Part shown: positions 1 to 9,979 of the stretch, piece after piece
How positions within the stretch are numbered: position 1 is the first letter of the stretch
Layout of the letters: every line of letters starts with the position of its first letter
Assembly (NCBI GenBank): GCA_030789695.1
Contig: CM061140.1
Coordinates: 175,174,319 to 175,238,318, forward strand
Source of the DNA: Scilla litardierei
Taxonomy: Eukaryota > Streptophyta > Magnoliopsida > Asparagales > Asparagaceae
Length of the DNA: 64,000 nucleotides
Direction: 5' to 3'
Notes under the pieces: model-generated
Seen by the model: only the letters and a program-made list of their open reading frames with translations
What the model was told of the DNA's origin: nothing
Database searches by the model: none
Position numbers and translations under genes: made by a program

Positions 1-446
1 GACATCTTCTTCCACAACAATCCATCTTTGCCCTAATTTGGTAAGTATACTCCAGGCATATGATTGTGTGGTAAGTATTTCATTTACTTTGTTATTGCGA
101 ATTATTCTCTCGGTTGTGAGAGAAGTGTGTGATCCCGGGTTGTGGGAGTCATATTTGAATTGTGTATGATTTGGTCTTGTGAAGGTTTTTCACAAGAATT
201 TCATAGTGGAAATCTTGGGTTAGAGGTTTTCTAACTCGAGTATCCGGAGGGGATCCGGGTGTTTGGGACGTAGGATCACCGGGAACAAGTCGGGGAGACT
301 TGGGTGGATCCGAACCCGTTACATACTTTGTTTGCGTATGTTTAATTCTTGTTGATTGTTGTTAATTCCGCATTGTCGTTTGTTTCTTGCACAATAATTA
401 GGAATAACTATCTTGATTATTTTAAAGTACTATTCACCCCCCTCTA
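1..446 (+). repeat. Probable tail of a Copia-type LTR, plus orientation
   Basis: No coding sequence is seen. The stretch ends (about 430-446) in TATTCACCCCCCTCTAG, a phrase commonly found in the U5 end of plant Copia LTRs just before the primer binding site. No primer binding site follows. The sequence runs straight into the minus-strand integrase fragment, so this would be a truncated LTR end abutting another element. The call rests on that phrase and general character only; it could be another kind of leader. Confidence 0.3.
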
Positions 447-448
447 GT

Positions 449-2017
449 TCATGTGCAGTAGCTACCACCGGGCACTACACCAAGGTCTCCGGATATTTTT
501 CTTTTTCTTGGATTTTTATCCTTGGAGCCTGGTGGTCTGCATCTTTTCTGTTGAGGTGCAGCCACTTCTGCTGCTAGTGGATTGCATCCATCTTTTCGGA
601 TGTCAATCCTAGCTGGAGTGTTTGCAGCAGGGATGTGTGATTTGGCAATCTTCTGGTTGTCAGTAAACGAGTCCGGTAATCTATGAACTGTGTTCTGGAT
701 GTGCAAGATCTTCAGGATCTCATCATCACATTGTTTTGTTACCGGGTCGTAGTGGGTCAAACTTTTTGTATCACACGTTAACATTTGCTTCGCGCTAGAC
801 TTTTCAATGTCTAGGCCCATTTTGGGGAAATATGTCTCATCAAAGTCACAGTCCTCAAGACGTGCCTTAAAAGCGTCCCCCGTTTGGGGTTCTAGGTATC
901 TTATAATGGAGGGTGAGTCAAACCCTACATAAATACCTAGGCGACATTGATGGCCCATCTTGGTCCTCTGGGGTGGTGCATTGGGGATATAAACTGCGCA
1001 GCCGAAGATTCTCAAGTGAGAAATGTTTGGCGGCGTTCCATATGCAAGTTGCATTAGAGAGAGACTCTGACCTCCTGAGGGTCTTATTCTTATTAGTGAT
1101 GCAGCATGCAGAATTGCATGTTCCCATGTATCCACCGGTAATTAGGATTTCATTAGCAATGGACGTGCAATCCATTGGAGTCTTTTAATTAGCAACCCAG
1201 CTAACCCGTTCTGGGTGTGAACATGCGGCACCGGATGTTCAATTTCTATTCCCGTTGTCTGGCAGTATTCTTGAAATGACTGGGAGGTAAATTCCCCCGC
1301 ATTTTCCAGACGTATTTTCTTTATTTGGTTGTCCAGACGTATTTTCTCTATTTGGTTGTCTGGAAAATGCGCCCGCAACTTTATAATTTGTTTCAGGAGC
1401 TTTTGAAAAGCTAAGTTGCGGGTCGAGAGTAGATACACATACGAGTATTTTGAAGATGCATCGATCAGTACCATGAAGTACCGGAAAGGCCCACTAGGGA
1501 GGTGGATGGGTCCACATATGTCTCCGTGTATTCTTTTAAGGAAGCTTGGAGACTCAATATCCACTTTAAGTGGTGATGGCCTTGTTATTATTTTACCCTT
1601 GAAGCACGGTACACAAGGGAATTCTCCCTTCTGAAGAATCTTCTGGTTCTTCAGGTTATGCCCATGGGATTGTGATAAAATACGGTGCATCATCACAGAT
1701 CTGGGGTGGCCAAGTCTATCGTGCGAAAGTAAGAATTTGGTTGATGTCGGGCACTTCAGGTGCTCCGTCAGATTTGCTTCCTCTCTCCGAATCATTGTAT
1801 GGTAGAGGCCCGACGAGAGGCTCTCAAAACGTTCAAGTATGGTTTTAACTCCATTTTCTTGAGATGTTACATATAGTAATTCATTTTCTTTTACATTTGC
1901 TGTTTCCAAGTGGAATCCGTTCAGACGGATATCTTTGAAACTTAGTAAGTTTCGCTTGGAGTTCGGAGAGTATAATGCATCTTTAATTTTAATTTCTGTT
2001 CCTTTGGGAAGCAACAA
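449..2017 (-). pseudogene. Ty1/Copia GAG-pre-integrase and integrase core fragment
   Basis: On the minus strand one reading frame runs from 2017 to 449, broken by a single TAA at about 1139-1141. The N-terminal half carries the GAG-pre-integrase region (HDRLGHP near the zinc-binding segment, then CVPCFKGK). The integrase core follows (HGDICGPI, then ENAGEF, then HTQNG with the glutamate lost as GLAG). The C-terminal half has the Copia phrases AYGTPPNISHLRIFGC and GIYVGFDS. A 27-nt in-frame tandem duplication places DNQIEKIRL beside DNQIKKIRL. Gag, protease, reverse transcriptase and RNase H are absent. The missing core glutamate, the stop and the truncations mark a dead copy. In family terms this is ordinary Copia pol, acting on element cDNA in the nucleus. 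Confidence 0.88.
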
Positions 2018-2145
2018 ATTTAGCTAGGTTGATCCAACAAATTTAGCCAAGCACATTGACCGGATCATGGTCCATTGAAGGAAGATTAACATTTATACGC
2101 GTGCCACCGATACAAAAGGTTTTTATTAACAACTAATTAATCCTA
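2018..2145 (-). other. Copia-associated noncoding segment with an internal deletion junction
   Basis: Read on the minus strand, this contains TTCAATGGACCATGATCC followed by GTCAATGTGCTTGGCTAA, almost the same as 23725-23769 in element D. It therefore belongs to a D-related family. GCTAAATTTGTTG occurs twice within about 30 bases, just before the GAG-pre-integrase frame opens. This suggests that gag and protease were lost by deletion between short direct repeats. Confidence 0.5.
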
Positions 2146-2355
2146 TCAAAATTTAGGTTTTGTTAATGACTTTTTATTAAGGCTAGATAGGTCAACTCCA
2201 TTGGGGCTCTCCAAGGTATTCCCATCCATCTTTCGAGTGTCAAACCTGCATCCATAGAAAAATGTCAGCTTAGTCGAGCATCGTATACGATACATCCTGG
2301 TTTTACTATACTGTTCACGAGGTATTTTGCACGGACCTGCATGGGCCGCCAAACT
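2146..2355 (-). other. Ty3 chromovirus leader after LTR A, with gag start remnant
   Basis: Immediately downstream (minus strand) of LTR A the sequence reads AGTTTGGCGGCCCATGCAGG, nearly the same as the bases after the 5' LTR of element E (26404-26430). It therefore looks like the leader with its primer-binding region. Further on, an ATG opens M-D-G-N-T-L-E-S, matching a similar stretch at 9178-9262. The frame then runs into the Copia-related segment and is lost. Confidence 0.55.
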
Positions 2356-2605
2356 TGTAACGACCCGCTCTCGGGGGCCCGTTACTTATTTGATTTATTT
2401 GCAGGTCCCGCAGTTCACCAGTGAAATCAGCATAGCCACAACTCAGAGATGTACCAACAACACTCTAACCAGCGTACCGACATTATTACAGTCCAAATTA
2501 AAGTACAACAACAACCAGCACTCTCTCACCAGAATACATAAAGGAAATACGGAAAGGAAATGCGGAAAGGAAATACATGGTACAACACACACTCAAACAC
2601 AACAG

Positions 2606-2692
2606 CTAAAACTCCACGGCCTCTGGGTCGAACGCAGGCTCCTCAAACTCTGGTGCAATCTCCTCGATCAGGTCGTCGTCTGCCGGTGCCAT
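2606..2692 (-). CDS. Small acidic ORF inside LTR A (28 aa)
   Basis: ATG at 2692-2690, TAG ending at 2606. The peptide is strongly acidic (MAPADDDLIEEIAP then EFEEP.F) and has no basic residue. It sits 250 nt before the LTR 3' end, close to the place of the 35-codon acidic ORFs in element E and the solo LTR. Length and residues differ, so homology rests on position and composition. It would lie in the transcribed leader downstream of the TATA box. Translation is unproven. Confidence 0.3.
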   Translation of the reverse strand: MAPADDDLIEEIAPEFEEPAFDPEAVEF

Positions 2693-3179
2693 AAATGGAA
2701 CCGAAGGTAAGTCACAACGATTCTAAATAAAGAAAAGGAGTATTGTACAAGTATGACAAAGTGAAAGTAAAGTAAAGTACGGTATAGTGTCTGTACAAGT
2801 GTGGGAAGTAAAGTAACTGAGCAACTGAGTGGTAAAAGTGAACAACACTGAAAAGAGAGCATCTGTACGTGGGAGTGCAAGTGTAACATGCTACTGCTGT
2901 AGCTCATAGCGTGACAAGTAAAGTACGGTGATTGTGCAAAAGTAACTACGTGACTCAAGTAAGAGAGTACAAAAAGTAACGTGTAAGAGCAATCATGGTG
3001 ATAGCAATGGTAAGACTAGAAGGTATGAACTGTAAGCAATTAAACATGCAAAGTACTGAATAAGGTGGCCTAAACTATGTGATGTGACTCATGTATGAAA
3101 TTATGATATGCAACCATGGGTCATCTCCATTGCCACGGGGAGCAAATCCTGGGCGTCAACCACAACATACTTTGAAAAC

Positions 3180-3221
3180 GAGACGAGACGAGACGAGACG
3201 AGACGAGACGAGAGAGAGAGT
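3180..3221 (+). repeat. Microsatellite (GAGAC)n followed by (GA)n
   Basis: Direct reading shows six to seven GAGAC units followed by a short GA run, within LTR A. Confidence 0.9.
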
Positions 3222-4643
3222 GACTCCGGTCATAGCTCCAACACTTTCTCTACAATGAGTTACCACAAACCCCAGTGTCATGTGTATCGATTACATACTT
3301 TCTTACGAGATATTCCTTTGGACTTTTTACAAAACATTTCACGAGATATTCCACAAAAAATTCCACGAGATATTCCTTTAGACATTCCATAAGATGTGCC
3401 ACATTAGTTCCTGTTTACGATGGTAATTAAGCTAGGTTCACTGGTCGACTTTCTTTAAGCAGAGTAAGGTAGATGCTAGCAAATTTGAGGATAAAGACAA
3501 GTCCAACAAACATGGAACACAAAAGTTGTTGTTTTTAAGAGGTTCGTACGAGCACAGTGGAGAACCTGTCGTGACTTACGTATTCGAGGTTGTCGTAGCT
3601 GGCCGGGACTGGATCTAGTGCTGGTGCACGAGATTTGATACCTGTAAACACAAGAAACAATTAGTTAAAGAATACACTATATCCTATTTATTTAACTTGA
3701 TCGTCTTGATTTTAAAACTGATTAAAACGGCGATGAAAAGTGTTCTAAACTTTTATATAGGCTATATATGATAAAAATAGTTTTAATGTAAGAGAGAATA
3801 TTTTTCTGAAACTTATAATAAATTTTTATAATTTTTAGAAATTCAAAAGTAGTTTAAAAACCCAAATTATTTAAGTTTGAAAAATGATTCTGGGAAAAGT
3901 AGGCGTCTGATCGAGATGAAACCAGCGCCATTGGGTCCAGAATATTGTTTTCGATTTTTTGAAGCTATCCCCACATTTTTCTGGGCCATGTATTTCAAGT
4001 TATGGATTAAAAACCATTAAACCATATTTAATAATTATTTAAAATTACGAAAATACCAAATTTTCTTAGTATTTACAAGTTTGCCCTTGAGCTATCTCAC
4101 GCATCCGCCGTTTCTTCGCTCGATGGTCGGAGGGGGGGCTGCGCTCGACGATTGGGGCGGCGACCAAGGGTGAGGCGGCAGAGGCGGGGGCGCGGGGGCG
4201 GCGCAAGGGGTGAAGCGGCATCGTCGGCCGTCGGCGACGGTGAGCGGGAGAGCGACGGGCGCGTGGAGGCACTCGGGGAGATGGGGCGCTGCAGGAGGGC
4301 GACGATCGCCGGAGCAGCGACGGCGGGCTGCGTCGAAGGGCGCTCGTGGGGCGGAGCCGCGTCGAAGAGGGGCGGAGCACTTGGGGATGGCGTCGTGCGG
4401 CGGTGCACAGGGCGGAGCGGCGTCGATGGTGTCGGGCGGCTGCACGGCGCGGCGGTCAGCCCTCCGAGCGTGCACGAGAGAGGGAGAGGGAGAGAGAGAG
4501 GGGAGAGAGAGATAGAGAGAGGGAGAGAAGTGAGAGTGTGCGAGAGATAGACAGAGCGGGAGAGAGGTCTGTGTATGCAAACTGGGTTTCGTTGGTTTCG
4601 AATGAGAGAATAAGCTGTGCGTTGATATAGAGCTGGGGGGTTC

Positions 4644-4651
4644 ATTATATA
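4644..4651 (-). promoter_or_regulatory. TATA box of LTR A
   Basis: TATATAAT on the minus strand, followed by the GC-rich leader-like block. The order (U3, TATA, GC-rich R region) matches element E. Confidence 0.5.
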
Positions 4652-5407
4652 GGATAGAGAAATAGGTAGTAATAAAATTGATAGACATAAAAATATTAAA
4701 TAGGTTGGTTGGATCTGAATCAATTCAGATCCAACAACAAATACGGTGGGTTAATGTGGGTAGTTAGGATATGATTAGGGGTAGATCTAGGTTTTAATTA
4801 GGGGTAAAGTAACTTAGTTAAAAGTGATTAGTAGAAGTAAACAGTCATTAGTGAAAGTGATAGGCAAAATACAATAGATTTGATATTACGGTTTTGCCCC
4901 TGATATTAAATGTGTCCGAAAAATTACGAAAACATACCCACGGGATCGTATCGTTGCGAGGATCGCGAATACAAGATCCGTTCTGGGATTTGAGCTACGA
5001 AAATACTAGTTTTAGGCCAAAACGTTTAGAAAGCGGGTTTGCGGGTTCTAGGTTGAAATGATATCAGAAAATTACGAAATTAATGTGGGGAGCCCTAAAT
5101 GATCATAGGATGCTACTGTAGAAGTTTGAAAACGTTTTGAAAACATTTGGATAGAAAATAAATTCGTTAAGCCAAAACGTTAATAATTGAAAATGAATTT
5201 TTATCAAAATGTTCAGAGGTAATTGATGAACTCCAAACTTACTGAATTACTCCATAATTAGTTTAATGCTTCAAAATATTTTTATAAGAATTTTCGAAAT
5301 CAGTTTTGATATACAACTCCTGACTAACCATTATAAAGAAATTTTAAAATTCTTGAAAAATACGTTAAATACGTATTCGAAGTGTTTGAAAAATACAGGC
5401 CGTTACA

Positions 5408-5722
5408 TCCTACACTCCTTAAAATAATTCCGTCCTCGGAATTAAGAGGATCGACAATTACCTAAGCAATTCAAACGATCGACCGGAAGGCTTGATGAAT
5501 GACCACGACATAGGAAAATAAGTTGTTAATAGCATGAAATATAATGTGATATCACAGTATCAAGAAGCCAAGAGATGATGTCATGTATGAATACATACTA
5601 TTGACATCACCATAGCTTCTATAGCTAGCGTCAACACTAGCATTATTATAATAGCTGTCTTCATTTCTCAAGTAGCCCAGATTACCATGATATAATAGCA
5701 TTGCAAATGGACGAGTATAATA
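5408..5722 (-). other. Pol-deleted internal remnant and pre-LTR block
   Basis: This joins the end of gag directly to the 3' LTR boundary. The last 45 nt resemble element E before its 3' LTR (CCGAGGACGGAAT, then purine-rich GGAGTGTAGGA, then TGTAACGG). No protease, reverse transcriptase or integrase sequence is visible, so pol was removed. Confidence 0.65.
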
Positions 5723-6760
5723 TCAAAAGCGATGATTCATACCTCTAATCGCCTGTTCGATGGCTTCGACATCTTCTGCGACCATGGTGTAGGCCTGTCG
5801 TCTCGGTGGTGGAGCTTGTGGTTGCGCTTGTTGGTACACCTTCTGTTGAGGGGGAAGTGGTGGTCGTTGTGGAGCGTTCCTTGCAGGGGCATTGACGACA
5901 TATCTGTATCTATCTTCCGGGCAATCTCTTGCCACATGATCCTTGGATCCACAAATCAAGCAGAGGTTCAGGTACGAACGGCATTCTGCTTTGATGTGTC
6001 CACTTTTACCACAGTAGAAGCACTCTCGATGTTGTTGCGGTGCTGGCCTCTTGAACTGAGTCTGCTGGACTGGGCGATGCAGATGAGATGAAGGTCGATG
6101 ACTGGATCCATCAGCAGATGTAGGAGGTGGTGGCCTCCGGGGAGGGACAGCTAAAGCTTGTTCTCGCTTCTCTTCTCGTTCTATGAACTCGTACTCGCGG
6201 GCTGCGGCGCGAACCTCAGTATGGGTACAGAGTAAGCGTCCGACCAAGCTCCGTCGGATCTCTATGTTGAGACCCTGCTTGAAGCGTCGGGCTCGGGCCA
6301 TGGGAGTGGCAATCATCTCGGGAGCAAAGCGGCTCAGCCGGGTGAATCGGGCACCATACTGTTCCACTGTCATGGAACCTTGTTTCAACCCAACAAATTA
6401 CGCCCGAAGTTCCATCTGAGCCTCAGGAGAGAAATATTGGGTGCGGAAAAGTTCAGTGAATGTCTCCCATTCGATCGGTCGTTGAAGACGCTTTTCTGCA
6501 GAGCCCCACCAGACTCTGGCTCCATCCGTTAGTTGGGACCTGGCAGTGTCCACCCAGGCATGCTTCCCGATCTGGGCGGCTCTCAAGTTCTCTTCAGTGC
6601 TTTCTAGCCATTCCTCGGCCTTCATCGGGCCATCCTCACCATTCCTGGTTTTCGGGTTGAGCGAGCGAAATTGTTGGATGCCTCCCGTAGGATGATATTC
6701 TCCTCTGATAGCTTGGACCATTTCTCGCAATGCGAGATCCGAGATCTGATGCACTGGGGG
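5723..6760 (-). pseudogene. Ty3 chromovirus Gag, truncated and with one stop
   Basis: The minus strand encodes a retrotransposon Gag capsid region (GPMKAEEWLESTEENLR, then WWGSAEKRL, then FRTQYFSPEAQMELRA). An in-frame TAA follows at about 6395-6397, and then the same frame resumes (LKQGSMTVEQYGARFTRLSRFAPEM). Two CCHC zinc knuckles follow, CFYCGKSGHIKAEC and CLICGSKDHVARDC. The frame stays open to QAIRG and ends soon after. A GT donor at 5742 lies exactly where element E has its gag intron donor. The N-terminus is split from this part by the solo LTR and continues at 9178. The family role is capsid assembly and RNA packaging; this copy is dead and lacks pol. Confidence 0.85.
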
Positions 6761-6765
6761 AGTTG
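6761..6765. repeat. Target site duplication AGTTG (left)
   Basis: AGTTG directly abuts the LTR end. The identical AGTTG lies at 9173-9177 on the other side. Confidence 0.9.
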
Positions 6766-7117
6766 TGTCACGACCCGCTTCCCTAAAATGGAGGCGAGTA
6801 CGTGAAAAGGTCCGCACGAGAGTGGAGCTGTGAAGCCCCAAACCCGATAAGCGTCCACAATACAAAAACAGGTCCCTGTAACCACAACAGAATAGCAATA
6901 ATAACACAAGGAGAGACTGAAATAAAATTTCACATCTCACAAATTTGTCCAACATCAACAAGAGTCCAACATCCAGAAAAGCCACCAGGCTAAAAGAAAA
7001 GAGTCTAAAGGCCCAGAACAAGGCCAACAAAAGAAACGACAACAACAAAGCAAAGTATAGGTGCCACGCACCGATAACAAAACAACTGTCTAATAAAAGT
7101 AAAACACAACGAGGACA

Positions 7118-7225
7118 CTAGGACTGGTTCCCAGTGTCCACGTCCTCCCCGTCAAACACAAGCACGGGCTCGACGTCTGCAAACACCTCGTCCCCAACAA
7201 GTAACTCAGGCTCGGGCTCTAACAT
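7118..7225 (-). CDS. 35-codon acidic ORF inside solo LTR
   Basis: ATG at 7225-7223, TAG ending at 7118; 35 aa. It has exactly the same length as the ORF in both LTRs of element E and matches it at 20 of 35 positions, including the block DEVFAD.EP and the ending DTG.QS. It is acidic throughout, with no lysine or arginine. It lies 352 nt before the LTR end (342 nt in E). No known domain. It could be a real small protein or uORF, or chance openness in a conserved LTR segment. Confidence 0.4.
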   Translation of the reverse strand: MLEPEPELLVGDEVFADVEPVLVFDGEDVDTGNQS

Positions 7226-8431
7226 GTGTCACCCAAAAGAGAAAGGGGCACATGTCAGCAAGTCGAACGACTTGTGCAAGGAAACGGGAAATAATGGTAA
7301 ACTAGCAACCTAGCAGTTAAAACATGGTGCATGGCAAGTAAAGTACGGTGGTAACAAGTAAGGTAAAGTATAGTACAAGTGGCAAGGGGTTGTTGTGACA
7401 TGTAATGTCAAGTACAAGTACAAGTACAAGGGATCACTCAACGAGTGCCCTATTGCCCGCAGGCTGTGTTCAGGTATCAAGTACAAGGGATCACTCAACG
7501 AGTGCCCTATTGCCCGCAGGCTGTGATGAGCTCGTCTTCTGGAACACGAGCCAGAAAGTGTATTTGATAAGTATGGCGTAGGGGTGCACCTAGCCGGAAC
7601 AAGTAACACTAGTATGTAGCGATGCTACGCAATCATGATGAGTATTCAAGCATGCAATGACATGAGCAGATAATTCGCATACCGTTAATTTAAATTAAAC
7701 GTGACAGGCGAAATGCAATGACATGAACATATTCGCGTACCGTTAATTAAATTAAACATGGCAGTTAAAATGCAATAGCAGTTAAGGATGCATGGATGAC
7801 ATGAACAGTTATTTTCGCGTACCGTTAAGGAAAGTAAACGTGACATACAAGCATGATGAAAGTGACGGACCAAGCTTCGTTGTCAAGCTAGGTCAATGGC
7901 GTCTAAACGGCTATCCTTTTACCGTCTAGTCTCTTTTACGCTAAAGCAAGGTAAATGGCCTAAGACATGGCCTAAATCAAGAGATGCAAGTTTCACTTGC
8001 CTAGCACCGGGGATGGCGACTACTTCGTCACACGGATGCCAATCTATGGGGAAATCACTGATAGGGGGAACAACCATCAAACAACATGAAATTTATTAGG
8101 GTTTCATAAAAATACCAATAGGCTATGAAAACATAGAGGAATCGATTTCTTACCAAGAGGAGACGGAAGGAACACTCCGGGGAACCCTAGGATCAGATCT
8201 GGAAAAGATTGGAGAAGTTTGGGGAAACTAGGGTTTTAGGGGATTTGGGGATTTGATGGGTTTTGATGGAGATTTGGGGAAGATGAGGGGTGGAATGAGT
8301 GAATGGATGGATTGGATGATGGATTTAGGGCTTGGAATGGAGAAATGGAGCTTGGAGGAAGATGGGGGCTCAATGGGGGAGAAACTAGGGCTTAGGGTCG
8401 TGTTGGAGAAGATGAAGTCGTTTGGGAGGGG

Positions 8432-8439
8432 TATTTATA
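8432..8439 (-). promoter_or_regulatory. TATA box of solo LTR
   Basis: TATAAATA on the minus strand, directly downstream of the U3 repeat block and upstream of the GC-richer R region. Confidence 0.6.
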
Positions 8440-8480
8440 GGCTAGGCTGGCGGCTGCCCAGAAATTAGGGTTTTAACACA

Positions 8481-8905
8481 GACTAGTCGGTCAAAGAACA
8501 ACCACTGACCGACTAGTTTGGCAACTAGTCGGTCGGTCGTCCAACGCAGACCGACTAAGTGCAAACAGTAACTCCTGAACGAAAATAGGATTCTAGAGTT
8601 AGTCGGTCCATGAACAAGTACTGACCGACTAGTTTAGCATCTAGTCGGTCGATGAACGTTCTTAGACCGACTAAGAGTAAACAGTAACTGATACAAAAAT
8701 AAGATGATGAGTTAGTCGGTTCAAGAAGCATTGCTGACCGACTAGTTTGCAACCTAGTCGGTCAACCAACGTTCTTAGACCGACTAACGATAAACAATAG
8801 CTTCCTCAGAAAATTAGAAAGCTCACTAGTCGGTCCAAGAAGGATTGCCGACCGACTGGATCGTCATCTAGTCGGTCGGTGGCCCTTCTTACACCGGCTA
8901 TTGAG
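8481..8905. repeat. Four tandem U3 units, each with paired inverted repeats
   Basis: Units of about 112-115 bp begin near 8484, 8599, 8711 and 8826. Each contains AGTCGGTC...GACCGACTAG followed by CTAGTCGGTC...AGACCGACTA, so each unit can form two hairpins of the same 8-bp arm (AGTCGGTC/GACCGACT). The block lies immediately upstream of the TATA box on the minus strand, the position of LTR enhancers. Confidence 0.85.
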
Positions 8906-9172
8906 CACAGAAAAGTACCGATACGGAGCGCGAGGCCTCGGGATCGATTCCTAAGACTCCTAGGCTTGATCTAACAGTTAGATATGACCGTTATGAAGTC
9001 CGTCACGAGTGACATACTTCGAAATCGACAATCCTAAGGAAGAAGCGAGAAAAATACGACGAATCGATCGAAAATGAAATCTACGGAGACGAAAACCACA
9101 CAAGAGGAGAAAATCCACCAAAACACATATTATAATATATAAAATCCAGATGCATGAAAAGCAGTCGTTACA

Positions 9173-9177
9173 AGTTG
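9173..9177. repeat. Target site duplication AGTTG (right)
   Basis: Identical to 6761-6765; the pair brackets the solo LTR exactly. Confidence 0.9.
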
Positions 9178-9262
9178 GTCCGTTGTTGGTCAAGTTGCTG
9201 GCTCCAGACTGATCGGCTCTATTGGAGCTCTCTGAGGTGTTTCCGTCTATTTCTCGAGTGTC
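9178..9262 (-). pseudogene. N-terminal continuation of the Gag split by the solo LTR
   Basis: The minus-strand frame reads FDTREIDGNTSESSNRADQS and on to NNGPT, and is in phase with PPVHQISDLALREM at 6760 once the solo LTR and one TSD copy are set aside. The same opening, with an ATG in place of ATA, is seen at 2146-2240 (MDGNTLESPN), so this is the start region of this family's Gag. Confidence 0.6.
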
Positions 9263-9772
9263 AAACACAAAGACATGTACATAAAGTTTAGTAAGAATTT
9301 ATATATGTAGATATGTCTTAAGGAGATTATTAAGACAGATTATCTATTTTTGCATTTTAGATTATGAAGATTAATTTGAATGGTGCAGATCTTTCATAAA
9401 ACAGGTAAAGAATGTACTTTTTATGACACCATTTTCACACCATATCCTCAACATTTAAGTAGTACCCTGCAAAACAACAAAAAACGGATGTATTCTTAAC
9501 ATTTAAGTAGTACATGTGCAAAACAACCGAAAATAATGTATCCTCAACATTTAATTAGTAAAAAATGATGTTACCTCCATATTTAACAATCAAAAATGGA
9601 TGTGCCCTCAACATTTAAGTAGTACATATGCAAAAGTAGATGTATCCTCAACATTTAATTAGTAGATATTCAAAACGGAATCCATTTTCAAAGACACCGA
9701 AACTCTTCTTAAGTTCGTCCCTCAACCGGGTCCCTCGCTGAAACATCTGGAGCCTGTACCCGTCACGGGTCT
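9263..9772. other. Gene-free AT-rich spacer with degenerate tandem repeat
   Basis: No ORF of note. Between about 9440 and 9680 the phrase CCTCAACATTTAAGTAGTA recurs about six times with changes, in units of roughly 40-60 bp joined by CAAAA-rich segments. It forms the distal upstream region of SMT2. Confidence 0.6.
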
Positions 9773-9979
9773 GTGACCTCGCCCCACGCTCTCTCCCCGT
9801 TATCGTGCACCGCCATATCTTTAATAACCACCGTAAGTTTTTCCCAAACCCTAAATACTGCCTTAAAACCCTACCGTAGTTCCTGGGATCCATCGCAACG
9901 CCGCCGCCATTTGTTAAATCCATCTCTCCTCCCCTTTCATCTCTTCGTATCGTCGTTGCATTTTTCCTCGATCTCATCG

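Larger units (their letters stand above)
2356..5407 (-). mobile_element. LTR A, 3.05-kb Tekay-type chromovirus LTR
   Basis: The minus-strand sequence begins TGTAACGG at 5407 and ends CGTTACA at 2356, the TG..CA form and terminal words of the other chromovirus LTRs here (E and the solo LTR). Upstream at 5408-5450 lies the pre-LTR block with GAGGACGGAAT, shared with element E just before its 3' LTR. A TATA box lies at 4644-4651 (minus). The GC-rich stretch at 4090-4560 follows it, as in E. A (GAGAC)n/(GA)n tract lies at 3180-3221, and three copies of ACGAGATATTCC lie at 3305-3386. Internal element sequence flanks both sides: gag with PPT upstream, leader downstream. Confidence 0.8.
6766..9172 (-). 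mobile_element. Solo LTR of a Tekay-like chromovirus (2407 bp)
   Basis: The minus-strand sequence runs from TGTAACG at 9172 to GGGTCGTGACA at 6766. It is flanked on both sides by the 5-bp duplication AGTTG, and no internal domain is present. It lies inside the gag gene of the neighbouring element, whose coding sequence continues on both sides. A TATA box is at 8432-8439. A hairpin-rich tandem repeat (8481-8905) lies just upstream in U3. The region near 7100-7230 is homologous to the E LTR near 25920-26060. Intra-element LTR recombination is the standard origin of solo LTRs. Confidence 0.9.

Noticed and set aside
4066..4723. Several overlapping ORFs on both strands in a GC-rich block
   Set aside because: Low-complexity Arg/Pro/Ser peptides in all frames, inside the R region of LTR A; no family likeness.
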